Origin: Chitinophaga pollutisoli
GTDB lineage: Bacteria; Bacteroidota; Bacteroidia; Chitinophagales; Chitinophagaceae
Assembly: GCF_038396755.1 (NCBI RefSeq)
Contig: NZ_CP149822.1
Span: 2,418,001 to 2,482,000 of the forward strand
Length of the DNA stretch: 64,000 bases
Direction of reading: 5' to 3'
The notes under the pieces were generated by a model. The model worked only from the letters and a program-made list of their open reading frames with translations. It made no database searches and was not told the DNA's origin. Of this stretch, positions 18,480-27,460 are shown piece by piece. Positions within the stretch are counted from its first letter, which is position 1, and each line of letters begins with the position of its first letter. The position numbers and the translations under genes are program-made.

Positions 18480-20116
18480 ATGGCAGAAGTTATCAGAATG
18501 CCCCTTTTAAGTGATACGATGACAGAAGGGGTGATTGCGGAATGGCATAAAAAGGTAGGCGATACCGTAAAGTCGGACGATGTAATTGCTGAAGTGGAAA
18601 CCGACAAGGCCACTATGGAAGTGATGCCGTATGTCGACGGTACGCTGCTATATATTGGCGTGGAAAAAGGGAAAGCCGCAAAGGTGAATGAAGTGATTGC
18701 CATTGTTGGTAAGCCCGGGGAAGATTTCAAATCCCTCTTGGGTAATGGTGGTGCGCAGGCTGCAGCAGCCGCTCCCGCCCCCAAAGCCGAAGCAGCCGCC
18801 CCCGCCGCTCCTGCGGTAGACAAAGCCGCGCTGGACGCAGCTTTGAAAGACGCGACCGTTATCCGCATGCCGCTCCTGAGCGACACCATGACCGAAGGAA
18901 AGATCGTGGTATGGAACAAAAATGTGGGTGACACCGTAAAATCTGATGACGTTCTCGCTGAAGTGGAAACCGACAAGGCTACCATGGAAGTGATCGGATA
19001 TGCCGACGGCACCCTGCTGCATATCGGGGTTCCTGCCGGTGAAGTAGCTAAAGTAAATGGTATTATCGCCATCGTAGGCAAGAAAGGCGCTAATGTTGAC
19101 GCGATTCTCGCCGCCGAACAAGGTGGTGGAACATCCGCAGCTCCTGCAGCCGCCCAACCCGAAGCCGCTCCAGCAGCAGCCGCGGCTCCTGCTGCGGCCG
19201 CCTCACCAGCCGCTTCCGCCGACGGCCGCATCAAAGTATCCCCCCTGGCCCGCAAGCTGGCTGAGGACAAAGGGATCGATATCAACCAGGTGACGGGTTC
19301 CGGCGACAACGGCCGCATCGTAAAACGCGACGTAGACGCATTCGTTCCCGGAAAATCCGCTCCCGCGGCAGCTCCGGCAGCACCCGCCGCCGGCGCCCCG
19401 CTCCGCAGGTGGCAGCCTTTGCTCCCGTTGGGCAGGAAAGCTTCAACGAAGTGCCGGTTAGCCAGATGCGTAAAGCCATCGCCCGCCGCCTGAGCGAATC
19501 CAAGTTCCAGGCGCCGCACTTCTACCTGACCATGGAAATCAACATGGACAACGCCATGGCCGCCCGCGAAGCCATCAATAAAATTTCTCCCGCCAAGGTT
19601 TCCTTCAACGATATGGTCATCAAGGCCTGCGCGATGGCGCTCCGCCAGCATCCTGATGTGAACAGCAGCTGGAGGGGCGACGTGATCCGTTACAACCAGC
19701 ACATCCACATCGGCTCCGCCGTGGCAGTGGAAGAAGGGCTGATCGTTCCGGTGATCCGCTTCGCAGACCAGAAGAGCTTCTCCCAGATCGCTGCGGAAGC
19801 CAAATCCCTGGCCGATAAAGCCAAGAACAAGAAACTCCAGCCCAACGATTACGCCGGCAATACTTTCACGGTTTCCAACCTGGGTATGATGGGTATCGAG
19901 GAGTTCACCGCTATCATCAACGCCCCTGACTCCGCCATCCTCGCGGTGGGCGCGATTAAAGAGATCGTGGTAGCCGACAAGGGACAGTTCAAAACCACCA
20001 ACGTGATGAAAGTTACCCTCAGCTGCGACCACCGCACGGTGGACGGCGCCGTGGGGGCCCGCTTCCTCGTTACCGTGAAGAACTTCCTGGAGAACCCGGT
20101 GAACATGCTGGTATAA
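18480..20116 (+). CDS. pdhC: Pyruvate dehydrogenase E2, dihydrolipoamide acetyltransferase (frameshifted)
   Basis: E2 core of the pyruvate dehydrogenase complex, moving acetyl groups from E1 to CoA on lipoyl arms. The first frame (18480-19493) has two lipoyl domains, each with ETDKATMEV (lipoyl Lys43 in the first), Ala/Pro-rich linkers and an E3-binding domain (VSPLARKLAEDKGIDINQVTG). The catalytic domain lies in the second frame, which ends at 20116: VPVSQMRKAIARRLSESK and the active-site DHRTVDGAVGARF. The frames meet at CCCC 19396-19399; one extra C restores a 545-residue protein. Both halves are fully conserved, so an assembly error or a very recent mutation is likely. No E1 or E3 gene is adjacent. 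Confidence 0.9.
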
Positions 20117-20140
20117 CCAGAAAACAAAACACTGCCATAC

Positions 20141-20172
20141 AGCGCCTCCCCGACCGGGAGGCGCTTTTTTTT
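20141..20172 (+). terminator. Terminator of pdhC
   Basis: Ten-base perfect stem AGCGCCTCCC/GGGAGGCGCT (20141-20165) with a 5-base loop, then T7. Confidence 0.9.
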
Positions 20173-20715
20173 AGCGGGTCTGCCCGGTGAAGGAGGCGTG
20201 GCAAGGTGGATTTGCGACAAAAAGCGGATGGGAATACCCTCCAGTAAAGCATGGGTTACTAAAGGCTTACTTAGGGGTAAAGGAGGGGTAAATGTATATC
20301 GAATGTAAATAAAAGCGAAGGGGAAAGCCCTTCTTTGGCGCTTTTCATCCCTACAGTACACTTATTATATATATGCTTTATCATACAGGTATGCCTGGAG
20401 TAAGTCTTGTTAAGGCGATGAGGGTCCGTGTGACGCCCCTGCATGCCTGCCGGGTGTAGCCGCTGCATCTCCCGGGGAGACGGTCGGTACTGTCCGGTAT
20501 GGCGCTCCGGGCTTTCGGACTATCCTGGAAGTCATTTTTTCGGACGGTTTGGGGGTATCATACCGTTCCGGGTCATGGGCAGGTACGGTTTCAGTGTCCG
20601 GAGTGTTCTCCGGTGGTGCGTCGGGCAAATCACCCGGGAGGGGCGGCGCTATGGGTCGTGGCGGGCGGAATGATGCGTTTACTGGGTGAGTAAACAGAAT
20701 TAATTTTCACAAAGT

Positions 20716-20746
20716 TTTGAAAGTTCAATAACTTACCCTACATTTG
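20716..20746 (+). promoter_or_regulatory. Promoter of the GbsR/MarR-type gene
   Basis: TTTG (20716-20719), 19 bases, TACATTTG (20739-20746). Only 4 bases separate it from the ATG, so the mRNA is probably leaderless. Confidence 0.75.
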
Positions 20747-20750
20747 AATT

Positions 20751-21257
20751 ATGAAATTGCCAGAAGCCAAAGCGCAGTTTATCCAGACATGGGGATTGTT
20801 GGGCGCCCAATGGGGCGTGAACCGGACCATGGCCCAGATACATGCGCTGCTGCTGATCGCTCCCGAACCCATGAGTGCCGAAGACATTATGTCGGGCCTC
20901 GACATCTCGCGCGGAAACGTGAATATGAACGTGCGGGAACTGATGAACTGGGGGATCGTGGAAAAAGTACTTGTACCCGGCGAAAGGAAGGAATTTTTCG
21001 TTGCCGAGAAAGATATCTGGAAAGTGGGTACCGCCATTGCCCGGGAAAGGAAAAAACGCGAATTGGATCCGATTTTGAAGGTCTTGCTGCAACTCAGTAA
21101 GGTGGACGGGGATCCGAAAGACAAGCATGTGCGCGCTTTCCGGGAAACCATGCAAAATATCCAGAAGTTCGCTCACCAGACGGATGCCGCGCTGAATGCG
21201 TTCATCAAGTCGGAGGAAAACTGGTTTTACAGCACCCTCATGAAAGTGATCCGTTAA
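20751..21257 (+). CDS. GbsR/MarR-family transcriptional regulator
   Basis: 168 residues. WGLLGAQWGVNRTMAQIHALLLI, read in parts, opens a winged-helix domain with the recognition region MSGLDISRGNVNMNVRELMNWGIVEKV, typical of GbsR-type regulators that sense small osmolytes in Bacillus. The C-terminal 60 residues are helical and probably dimerise. The ligand and targets are unknown; no choline or betaine genes are nearby. The gene stands alone behind a complete promoter with essentially no leader. Confidence 0.82.
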   Translation: MKLPEAKAQFIQTWGLLGAQWGVNRTMAQIHALLLIAPEPMSAEDIMSGLDISRGNVNMNVRELMNWGIVEKVLVPGERKEFFVAEKDIWKVGTAIARERKKRELDPILKVLLQLSKVDGDPKDKHVRAFRETMQNIQKFAHQTDAALNAFIKSEENWFYSTLMKVIR

Positions 21258-21446
21258 TTTTGTTGTGACGTTCCACGATAGCGTGAATTCATACCTTGAT
21301 CTTTCAACACTTTCAGCATTCTCTAAATTATTAAATGAACACGTTATCGTCATCACCGGCGGCGCCGGTTTACCGGGAAGGGATGGGATGGGGGAATGTA
21401 CCGTGTAGACGCTTTGATTCCATTCCCTAAAGCAGGGTGGTACAAC

Positions 21447-21479
21447 TTTTGCGCACCCATCCGCAGAAGCTTAACTTTG
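21447..21479 (+). promoter_or_regulatory. Promoter of the CoA-binding protein gene
   Basis: TTTTG (21447-21451), 20 bases, TAACTTTG (21472-21479), 4 bases before the ATG. Confidence 0.75.
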
Positions 21480-21483
21480 CGAT

Positions 21484-21852
21484 ATGAATACACCCAAACA
21501 TACGGTAGTGCTGGGCGCTTCGCCCAATCCCCAGCGGTACGGATACCTCGCCGTGACGCGTCTCCTTGCCCATGGGCATCCCGTGACGGCCATCGGCAAG
21601 CGCGCCGGCACAATCGGTGACACTGCGATCCTCGAAGAACATCCGGCGCTGGAGAACGTGGACACGGTAACGCTCTATCTCAACCCGATGAACCAGGTGC
21701 AGTATTACGACTACATCCTCAGCCTGAAACCCAAACGGATCATCTTCAACCCCGGTACCGAAAATCCGGAGCTGGAAACCCTCGCGCGCGAAAACAATAT
21801 CATACCCCAGCAAGCCTGCACCCTCGTGCTGCTCAGCACCGGCCAGTACTGA
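21484..21852 (+). CDS. CoA-binding domain protein (YccU-like)
   Basis: 122 residues forming a single Rossmann-type CoA-binding domain. The glycine-rich VVLGASPNPQRYGY opens it, followed by HGHPVTAIGKRAG and KRIIFNPGTENPELE. The family is widespread in bacteria as a stand-alone domain with no settled function. It lacks the ligase half of succinyl-CoA synthetases. A single-gene transcript behind its own promoter is likely. Confidence 0.85.
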   Translation: MNTPKHTVVLGASPNPQRYGYLAVTRLLAHGHPVTAIGKRAGTIGDTAILEEHPALENVDTVTLYLNPMNQVQYYDYILSLKPKRIIFNPGTENPELETLARENNIIPQQACTLVLLSTGQY

Positions 21853-22029
21853 TTGTCACAATCCACACGATTTCCCCAAACCACACCTCCCCCTGCCGGA
21901 GCAATTCCTGCTGCAGTTAATTTTCGTATATTCGGATAATTCCAATTACATCCCGTTAACCCGCAAAGACCGGCACAAAGACTATCAGCAAGGCATCTGG
22001 TTTACGCATTACCGTTAAAATATTCCTGT

Positions 22030-22503
22030 ATGAAATGGAGAAGATTCAATGGTGAGCCTATTCACCTGCCCATCAAGGAGGAAGTGCGGCGTGCCATCGT
22101 CCGGGAAACCGGGCGCGGGCACCGGTTAAAGGTTTGCATCGGCACCGATTCGCAGGTCAAGGGCCTGGAAACGGAATTCGCCACCGTCATCGTTTTCCTG
22201 CGCGAAGGGCACGGCGGATTCATGTTCATTCACAACGAAAAAACACGGGACGTTTACTCCATCAAGGAGCGGATGCTCGTGGAAGTAGCACGCAGCATCG
22301 AGATCGCTTACGAATTATGCGACCTGTTCACCGATTATGATGTGGACATGGAAGTACACGCGGACATCAACACCAATCCGCAATTCAAGAGCAACCTCGC
22401 CCTGCGCGAAGCCATGGGCTACATCCTCGGGATGGGCTTTGCCTTCAAAGCCAAACCTGAAGCGTTCGCCAGCAGCTCCTGCGCCAACAAGATCGTGAAT
22501 TAG
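22030..22503 (+). CDS. RNase H-like YkuK family protein (DUF458)
   Basis: 157 residues. CIGTDSQVKG carries the first acidic position of an RNase H-like fold, EVHADINTNPQFKSN is the family signature, and the C-terminus GFAFKAKPEAFASSSCANKIV is conserved in YkuK relatives. A nuclease activity is inferred from fold only. The stop overlaps the stop of the convergent engB gene by four bases, leaving no room for separate terminators. Confidence 0.85.
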   Translation: MKWRRFNGEPIHLPIKEEVRRAIVRETGRGHRLKVCIGTDSQVKGLETEFATVIVFLREGHGGFMFIHNEKTRDVYSIKERMLVEVARSIEIAYELCDLFTDYDVDMEVHADINTNPQFKSNLALREAMGYILGMGFAFKAKPEAFASSSCANKIVN

Positions 22504-23108
22504 GCGATGCCCTGGAAACGGGCGTTCATTTCCTCGATAAACGCCAGGATCTGATCGCGGCCCGACTTTTTAACCGTTGATGTAACATAGCTTGCGGGCA
22601 GGAACTGCCAGGTCTCGCGCAGCTTGTTGAGGAACGCTTTCGTATTACGGCTGGTTTCCAGCTGCGTATTTTTGTCTGCCTTCGTGAACACGATCTGGAA
22701 CGGGATGTTCCACTCCCCCAACTGGTTGATGAAATCAATATCGAGTTTCTGCGGCGTATGACGGCTGTCGACCAGCACAAACACATTCATGAGATTGGGC
22801 CTTTTGCGGAGATAATCCTCGATCATCCGCTCCCATGCTTTCCGCTGGCCCTGCGACACTTTCGCGAAGCCATACCCCGGCAAATCCACCAAATACCATT
22901 GATTATTGATCAGGAAGTGGTTGATCAACTGCGTTTTACCCGGCGTACCGGAGGTTTTCGCGAGTTTTTCCCTGCTGGTCAGCAAGTTGATCAGGCTCGA
23001 CTTCCCGACGTTGGAACGGCCGATAAAAGCATATTCCGGTTTGTCGGCCACGGGGCATTTTTGCCAGTCGACGTTGCTGATGAGGTATTCTGCAGATTTG
23101 ATCACCAT
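22500..23108 (-). CDS. engB: Ribosome biogenesis GTP-binding protein YsxC/EngB
   Basis: 202 residues. G1 GRSNVGKSSLINLL, G3 DLPGYGFAKV, G4 TKADK and a G5-like SYVTSTVKKSG are intact. EngB/YihA proteins are essential GTPases for assembly of the large ribosomal subunit. Divergent from menG with 41 bases between the two start codons. Confidence 0.95.
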   Translation of the reverse strand: MVIKSAEYLISNVDWQKCPVADKPEYAFIGRSNVGKSSLINLLTSREKLAKTSGTPGKTQLINHFLINNQWYLVDLPGYGFAKVSQGQRKAWERMIEDYLRKRPNLMNVFVLVDSRHTPQKLDIDFINQLGEWNIPFQIVFTKADKNTQLETSRNTKAFLNKLRETWQFLPASYVTSTVKKSGRDQILAFIEEMNARFQGIA

Positions 23109-23134
23109 AATTTTTCCATTTGCGGCCCCTCTGT

Positions 23135-23142
23135 TACCTTTG
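23135..23142 (+). promoter_or_regulatory. -7 element of the menG-porT operon
   Basis: TACCTTTG, 7 bases before the ATG at 23150. The TTTG at 23119-23122 is too close to serve as -33. Confidence 0.5.
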
Positions 23143-23149
23143 CCCCATT

Positions 23150-23893
23150 ATGACGAGCAAAGACGTACAGAAAGTGGTTCCTTTTGAAGGGTCAAAATTA
23201 AGCAAGAAGGAGCAGATGGCCAGCATGTTCAATGATATTGCAGGCCGCTACGATTTCATGAACCATTTTATGAGCCTCGGGATCGACGTCTGGTGGCGGA
23301 AAGTGGCCCTCCGGAAACTGAAGCCCCTGGCTCCCAAAACTTTGCTCGACGTAGCCACGGGCACCGGCGACGTGGCCATTATGGCCCAAAAGATGCTTCA
23401 TCCTGACCAAATCACCGGTATCGACATCTCCGAAGGCATGCTCGAAATCGGCCGGGAAAAAGTAGCGAAAGCCGGATTCAGCGATAAAATCACGCTTCAG
23501 ACCGGCGACTCCGAAACAATAAGTTTTCCCGATGCAACGTTTGATGCCATAACGGCGGCTTTCGGCGTCCGGAACTTCGAGAACCTGGAAAAAGGCCTCG
23601 GCGAAATGTGCCGGGTGCTAAAACCCGGCGGCATGGCCGTTATCCTCGAATTCTCCAACCCGACAGCTTTTCCCGTCAAACAATTATATAATTTTTATTT
23701 TCGTTATATTACGCCTGCGATCGGCAAATTGGTGGCCCGCAACAAAGCGGCCTATTCCTATCTGCCCAGTTCAGTGAAAGAGATGCCGCAAGGCCAGGAG
23801 ATGTGTGATATCCTTAAAAAAGTTGGTTTTCAAGACGTTACATGCAAAACGCTTACTTTCGGGATTTGTTCCGTTTACTGCGCCACCCGCTAG
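23150..23893 (+). CDS. ubiE: Demethylmenaquinone / ubiquinone methyltransferase
   Basis: 247 residues. Start at ATG 23150 (MTSKDVQKV), because the promoter element lies upstream of it and the longer frame has no signal. SAM-binding motif I LLDVATGTGDVAI, then GIDISEGML, and the family blocks AFGVRNFENLEKGL and ARNKAAYSYLPSSV. It methylates demethylmenaquinone in the last step of menaquinone synthesis (menG is the alternative name); Bacteroidota use menaquinone. Its 3' end overlaps porT by 52 bases, so the two are co-transcribed. Confidence 0.94.
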   Translation: MTSKDVQKVVPFEGSKLSKKEQMASMFNDIAGRYDFMNHFMSLGIDVWWRKVALRKLKPLAPKTLLDVATGTGDVAIMAQKMLHPDQITGIDISEGMLEIGREKVAKAGFSDKITLQTGDSETISFPDATFDAITAAFGVRNFENLEKGLGEMCRVLKPGGMAVILEFSNPTAFPVKQLYNFYFRYITPAIGKLVARNKAAYSYLPSSVKEMPQGQEMCDILKKVGFQDVTCKTLTFGICSVYCATR

Positions 23894-24561
23894 CGCTGGC
23901 CGTCTTCCTCCTGGGAACCCTCCCGGCAAGGGCGCAGCTCAATATGGAGGAGCACGACAGCAAACCCTATTATTTCGGAATCACCCTGGCCGTCAACCAG
24001 AGCCACCTGCGCCTCACGCACAGCGATATCTTCCTGCATCAGGATTCCATCATGGTTGCCGAACCGCTTAAAACCATTGGTTTCAACGTAGGCCTGCTGG
24101 CCAACCTGCGGTTCAACCACCGGTTCGACCTCCGCTTCAACCCGCAGCTGTTCTTTGCCAATAAAAACCTATCCTACAAAGAGAATTACCCCGAACGGGT
24201 GACCGAAAAGAAAGTGGAATCCATCACCGCCTCTTTCCCCCTCCAGATCAAATTCAAATCCGACCGCATCGGCAACCTCCGCGTATACACGATCGCCGGC
24301 ATGAAACTGGATTACGACCTCGCTTCCAATAAAGGGCTCCGCCGCGCGGAAGACCTCGTAAAAATCAACAAAACCGCCTACGGATACGAACTCGGCGCAG
24401 GGTTCGAAATCTACTTCCCTTCCTTCATCTTCACCCCGGAATTCAAAATCAGCAACGGCTTGAACGACGTGCACGTTAAAGATCCCAATCTCCGGTATTC
24501 CCGCGTCATCGACCAGCTCAACACCCGCACCATCGTGTTTTCCATCCACCTGCAAGGGTAA
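23842..24561 (+). CDS. porT: Type IX secretion protein PorT
   Basis: 239 residues. A hydrophobic signal (about 14-30, cleaved after ARA) is followed by a beta-rich outer-membrane barrel with the family opening KPYYFGITLAVNQSHLRL, read in two parts. PorT is required for type IX secretion and gliding in Bacteroidota, and location next to ubiE/menG is common in the phylum. The C-terminal sorting tail on the DUF1501 protein in this window supports a working type IX system. The 52-base overlap with ubiE is unusually long but both reading frames are well conserved. Confidence 0.82.
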   Translation: MQNAYFRDLFRLLRHPLALAVFLLGTLPARAQLNMEEHDSKPYYFGITLAVNQSHLRLTHSDIFLHQDSIMVAEPLKTIGFNVGLLANLRFNHRFDLRFNPQLFFANKNLSYKENYPERVTEKKVESITASFPLQIKFKSDRIGNLRVYTIAGMKLDYDLASNKGLRRAEDLVKINKTAYGYELGAGFEIYFPSFIFTPEFKISNGLNDVHVKDPNLRYSRVIDQLNTRTIVFSIHLQG

Positions 24562-24567
24562 AATATT

Positions 24568-24575
24568 TACCTTTG
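24568..24575 (+). promoter_or_regulatory. -7 element of pyrC
   Basis: TACCTTTG, 4 bases before the pyrC ATG: the short-leader arrangement seen repeatedly in this window. Confidence 0.6.
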
Positions 24576-24579
24576 CGGC

Positions 24580-25917
24580 ATGCAAAACACCATTATCAAG
24601 AATATATCCATCGTTAACGAGGGCACCACCACGGTGGCCGACGTCCTCATCCGCAACGGCCGTATCGAAAAAATCGCGCCGCAGATCGGGGAAACCGGCC
24701 GCGAGATCGATGGCACCGGCAAACACCTCCTCCCTGGCGTGATCGACGACCAGGTGCATTTCCGCGAACCGGGCCTCACCCACAAGGCCGACATCCGCCA
24801 CGAAGCCAGGGCCGCCGTTGCCGGGGGCACCACCTCCTTCATGGAAATGCCCAACACCAAACCCGAAGCCGTAACCCAGGAACGCCTCGAAGAGAAATAC
24901 GATATCGCCGCGCAGACATCCCTGGCCAACTACAGCTTCTTCATGGGCGTGGCCAACGACAACCCGGATGAAGTCCTGAAAACGAATGCGAAAAAAGACC
25001 GCGTCTGCGGCGTGAAGATCTTCATGGGATCTTCCACCGGCAACATGCTCGTCGATAATTACCTCACGCTGGAGAAAATTTTCGGGCAAACGGAGCTCCT
25101 CATCGCCACGCACTGCGAAGACGAAAAGATCATCCGCCACAACATGGAGGAATTCAAAAAAGCAAAAGGCGACCAGCTCACCGCGGCTGACCATCCGCTG
25201 ATCCGCAACGAAGAAGCCTGCTTCGAATCTTCGCTCGTGGCTATCCAGTTCGCCAAGAAACATAATTCCCGCCTGCACATCCTGCACATCTCCACCGAGA
25301 AGGAACTGCAGCTCTTCAGCAACATGCTGCCCCTGTCCGAAAAGCGCATTACCGCCGAAGTTTGCGTGCACCATCTCTGGTTCACCGCCGATGATTATGC
25401 ACAATACGGCAACCTCATCAAATGCAATCCCGCCATCAAGGCTCCCCACCACCGCGAAGCACTCTGGAAGGGCCTGCTCGACGACCGGCTGGACATTATC
25501 GCCACCGACCACGCGCCCCACACCTGGGACGAAAAGCAGCAGCCGTACCTCCAGGCGCCCTCCGGCGTTCCGCTCGTGCAGCATAGCCTGCTTATGATGC
25601 TGGAACAGGTAAAGGCCGGCCGTTTCACGATCGAACAGCTGGTCCGCAAAATGAGCCACGCACCGGCGGAATGTTTCCGCATCCGGGAACGCGGCTTTCT
25701 GCGCGAAGGATATTGGGCAGACGCCGTGATCGTGGACCTGGACGCAGCATCCCCCGTCTCCAAAAACAATATTTACTACAAATGCGGCTGGAGCCCCTTC
25801 GAAGGACATACTTTCCCCGCCGCCGTGACCCATACTTTCGTAAGCGGACACCTCGCTTATGACAACGGCGTATTCAACGAACAGCAATGCGGCCAACGGT
25901 TGTTATTCAACGCCTGA
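24580..25917 (+). CDS. pyrC: Dihydroorotase
   Basis: 445 residues, amidohydrolase class I type. Metal ligands appear in DDQVHFREPG (the usual DxHVH is DQVH), the carboxylated-lysine site GVKIFMGSSTGN, HCED, LHILHIST and the catalytic ATDHAPHTW. It closes carbamoyl aspartate to dihydroorotate in pyrimidine synthesis. The later enzyme pyrD is encoded separately at 48.6 kb. A strong terminator with an inserted palindrome follows. Confidence 0.92.
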   Translation: MQNTIIKNISIVNEGTTTVADVLIRNGRIEKIAPQIGETGREIDGTGKHLLPGVIDDQVHFREPGLTHKADIRHEARAAVAGGTTSFMEMPNTKPEAVTQERLEEKYDIAAQTSLANYSFFMGVANDNPDEVLKTNAKKDRVCGVKIFMGSSTGNMLVDNYLTLEKIFGQTELLIATHCEDEKIIRHNMEEFKKAKGDQLTAADHPLIRNEEACFESSLVAIQFAKKHNSRLHILHISTEKELQLFSNMLPLSEKRITAEVCVHHLWFTADDYAQYGNLIKCNPAIKAPHHREALWKGLLDDRLDIIATDHAPHTWDEKQQPYLQAPSGVPLVQHSLLMMLEQVKAGRFTIEQLVRKMSHAPAECFRIRERGFLREGYWADAVIVDLDAASPVSKNNIYYKCGWSPFEGHTFPAAVTHTFVSGHLAYDNGVFNEQQCGQRLLFNA

Positions 25918-25940
25918 GCATCGAAACGCGACTGATATAC

Positions 25941-26018
25941 GAAGCGCCCCGTTGTGTACTGCCCCCAAAAAGTTGGACACTTTTGGGGGCACTTCATTGC
26001 CGGGGCGCTTCTTTTTTT
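25941..26018 (+). terminator. Terminator of pyrC with a palindrome in its loop
   Basis: Perfect 11-base outer stem GAAGCGCCCCG (25941-25951)/CGGGGCGCTTC (26001-26011) followed by T7. The loop is enlarged by a 42-base element. Confidence 0.85.
25955..25996. mobile_element. 42-base IS3/IS150-type terminal palindrome with TTG duplication
   Basis: Begins TGTACTGCCCCCAAAA and ends with the inverted copy TTTTGGGGGCACTTCA, so it has TG...CA ends. Direct repeats TTG flank it at 25952-25954 and 25997-25999. The left end resembles IS150-type ends of the IS3 family (TGTACTGCACCC...GTTGGAC). It carries no gene: a solo end or tiny non-autonomous remnant. Confidence 0.6.
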
Positions 26019-26088
26019 ATGGAAAATTACCTGCCCGGCATCTTTCCCGTTAGATTGATTCATTGTAATTTCACGAAAACGCCTGTGC

Positions 26089-27423
26089 ATGGAGCTGGAC
26101 AAAACAACGTACCTCGACCTCTCGATCTTCAACCGTGAAGACGAATATTCCCTGTTTCACAAAATGGATTTCACCACCACCGCCGGTGGGCGGGAATACC
26201 TGCGCAAGCTTTTCGGCCAGCCGTTGAAAGACATCGCTTTCATCCACAACCGCCAGCAGATGCTCCGCTACCTGCTGGAAAACGGAAAAGCCTGGCCCAA
26301 AGCCATCAGCAACGGCACTATCGTGGTGGTGGAGAATTACCTGAATGCGGATATAGAACCGATTTCGAGCAGCGGCGGGCTGGCGTTGTATATCAACACC
26401 ATCGTCACCAAAACGATCTACGCGCCTGACTTTGGTTTCATCAAATTTTCCTTCGAGCAGCTCATCAACCTCATCCGCGGATTCCAGTCGCTGACGGAAG
26501 ACATAGACATCGAATCGGCGCCCACCAACCTCCGGATGTTGCTGGAACGGGCGCGCGTGCTCATCAACAAAGACGAATTCCATACGATCGTTGAGCTCGA
26601 CAACGACGGTGCGCTCAACTCCCGCGAGATCCTCCGGTACGATCGCGCCATCCGCAAGAAATACAAGAAAGTGCTTTGGGAGCTCACCGAAATATACACC
26701 CAGCTGGACGCATACCAGAGCATGGCGCAGGCGATCCTCCGCTTCCGGCTGAACTTCCCGGAGTTTACGGAAGAAGTGAAACCGCATATCTCCATCAAAC
26801 AACTCTATCACCTGATCCTCCCACAACCGGTAGCCTACGACGTTTCGATGGACCCGGACAGAGGGTTTATATTCCTCACGGGGGCTAATATGGCGGGCAA
26901 GACCACCTTCATCAAGGCGGTGGGGATTTCCGTGTTCCTGGCGCACCTGGGCATGGGGGTACCGGCGCAATCCATGCAGCTGAGTTTCTTCCACGGCATC
27001 CTTTCCAACATCGATGTTAAAGACAACATCTTCAAAGGCGAAAGTTATTTCTACAACGAAGTGCAGCGCATCAAAAACACCATCATCAAAATCAGCGACG
27101 GTAAAAACTGGCTCATCCTGATCGATGAAATGTTTAAAGGCACGAACGTGGAAGATGCGAAAAACTGTTCCCTTGCGGTGATCCGCGGATTGCTGCAGAA
27201 CCGGCGCTGTCTCTACATTCTATCCACACACCTGTATGAAATCGCGGAAGAATTGCAGCGCGAGCCGAAGATCATTTTCAAATATTTCCAGTCGGAAGTG
27301 ATCGACGACAACCTGCATTTCACTTACGAATTGCGTGACGGGATTGCGAAAGAAAAAATCGGGTACCTGATCCTGCGCAAGGAAAAAGTAATTGAGTTGC
27401 TGAACAACATGAAGATGGATTAA
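26089..27423 (+). CDS. MutS-like DNA mismatch repair ATPase, lacking the mismatch-binding domain
   Basis: 444 residues, about half the length of MutS. The N-terminal part (1-240) is helical core and lever material. The ATPase follows with Walker A TGANMAGKTT (about 263-272), Walker B LILIDEMFKGTN and the STHLYE switch. The mismatch-recognising domain I is missing, so it is not classical MutS; it resembles the MutS-family proteins of Bacteroidota with no assigned role. No nuclease (Smr) domain is present. It stands alone between pyrC and yifB. Confidence 0.85.
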   Translation: MELDKTTYLDLSIFNREDEYSLFHKMDFTTTAGGREYLRKLFGQPLKDIAFIHNRQQMLRYLLENGKAWPKAISNGTIVVVENYLNADIEPISSSGGLALYINTIVTKTIYAPDFGFIKFSFEQLINLIRGFQSLTEDIDIESAPTNLRMLLERARVLINKDEFHTIVELDNDGALNSREILRYDRAIRKKYKKVLWELTEIYTQLDAYQSMAQAILRFRLNFPEFTEEVKPHISIKQLYHLILPQPVAYDVSMDPDRGFIFLTGANMAGKTTFIKAVGISVFLAHLGMGVPAQSMQLSFFHGILSNIDVKDNIFKGESYFYNEVQRIKNTIIKISDGKNWLILIDEMFKGTNVEDAKNCSLAVIRGLLQNRRCLYILSTHLYEIAEELQREPKIIFKYFQSEVIDDNLHFTYELRDGIAKEKIGYLILRKEKVIELLNNMKMD

Positions 27424-27460
27424 TCCCTATCTTCATGTTTCACCAACATTGTTTGTACCC

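Larger units (their letters stand above)
20117..20750. other. Long intergenic stretch
   Basis: 634 bases without a supported gene. It holds the pdhC terminator, a hairpin at 20312-20346 (AAAAGCG...CGCTTTT with inner AAGGG/CCCTT) and the GbsR-type regulator's promoter at the far end. A 72-codon minus-strand frame (20410-20628) has no family features and is not annotated. Confidence 0.6.

Noticed and set aside
18371..20032. 553-codon minus-strand frame over pdhC
   Set aside because: It is a shadow of the Ala/Pro-rich E2 coding sequence; the plus-strand frames contain conserved lipoyl and catalytic motifs.
20410..20628. 72-codon minus-strand frame rich in Pro, Thr and Ser
   Set aside because: No start signal, promoter or motif; low-complexity composition fits a chance frame in GC-rich intergenic DNA.
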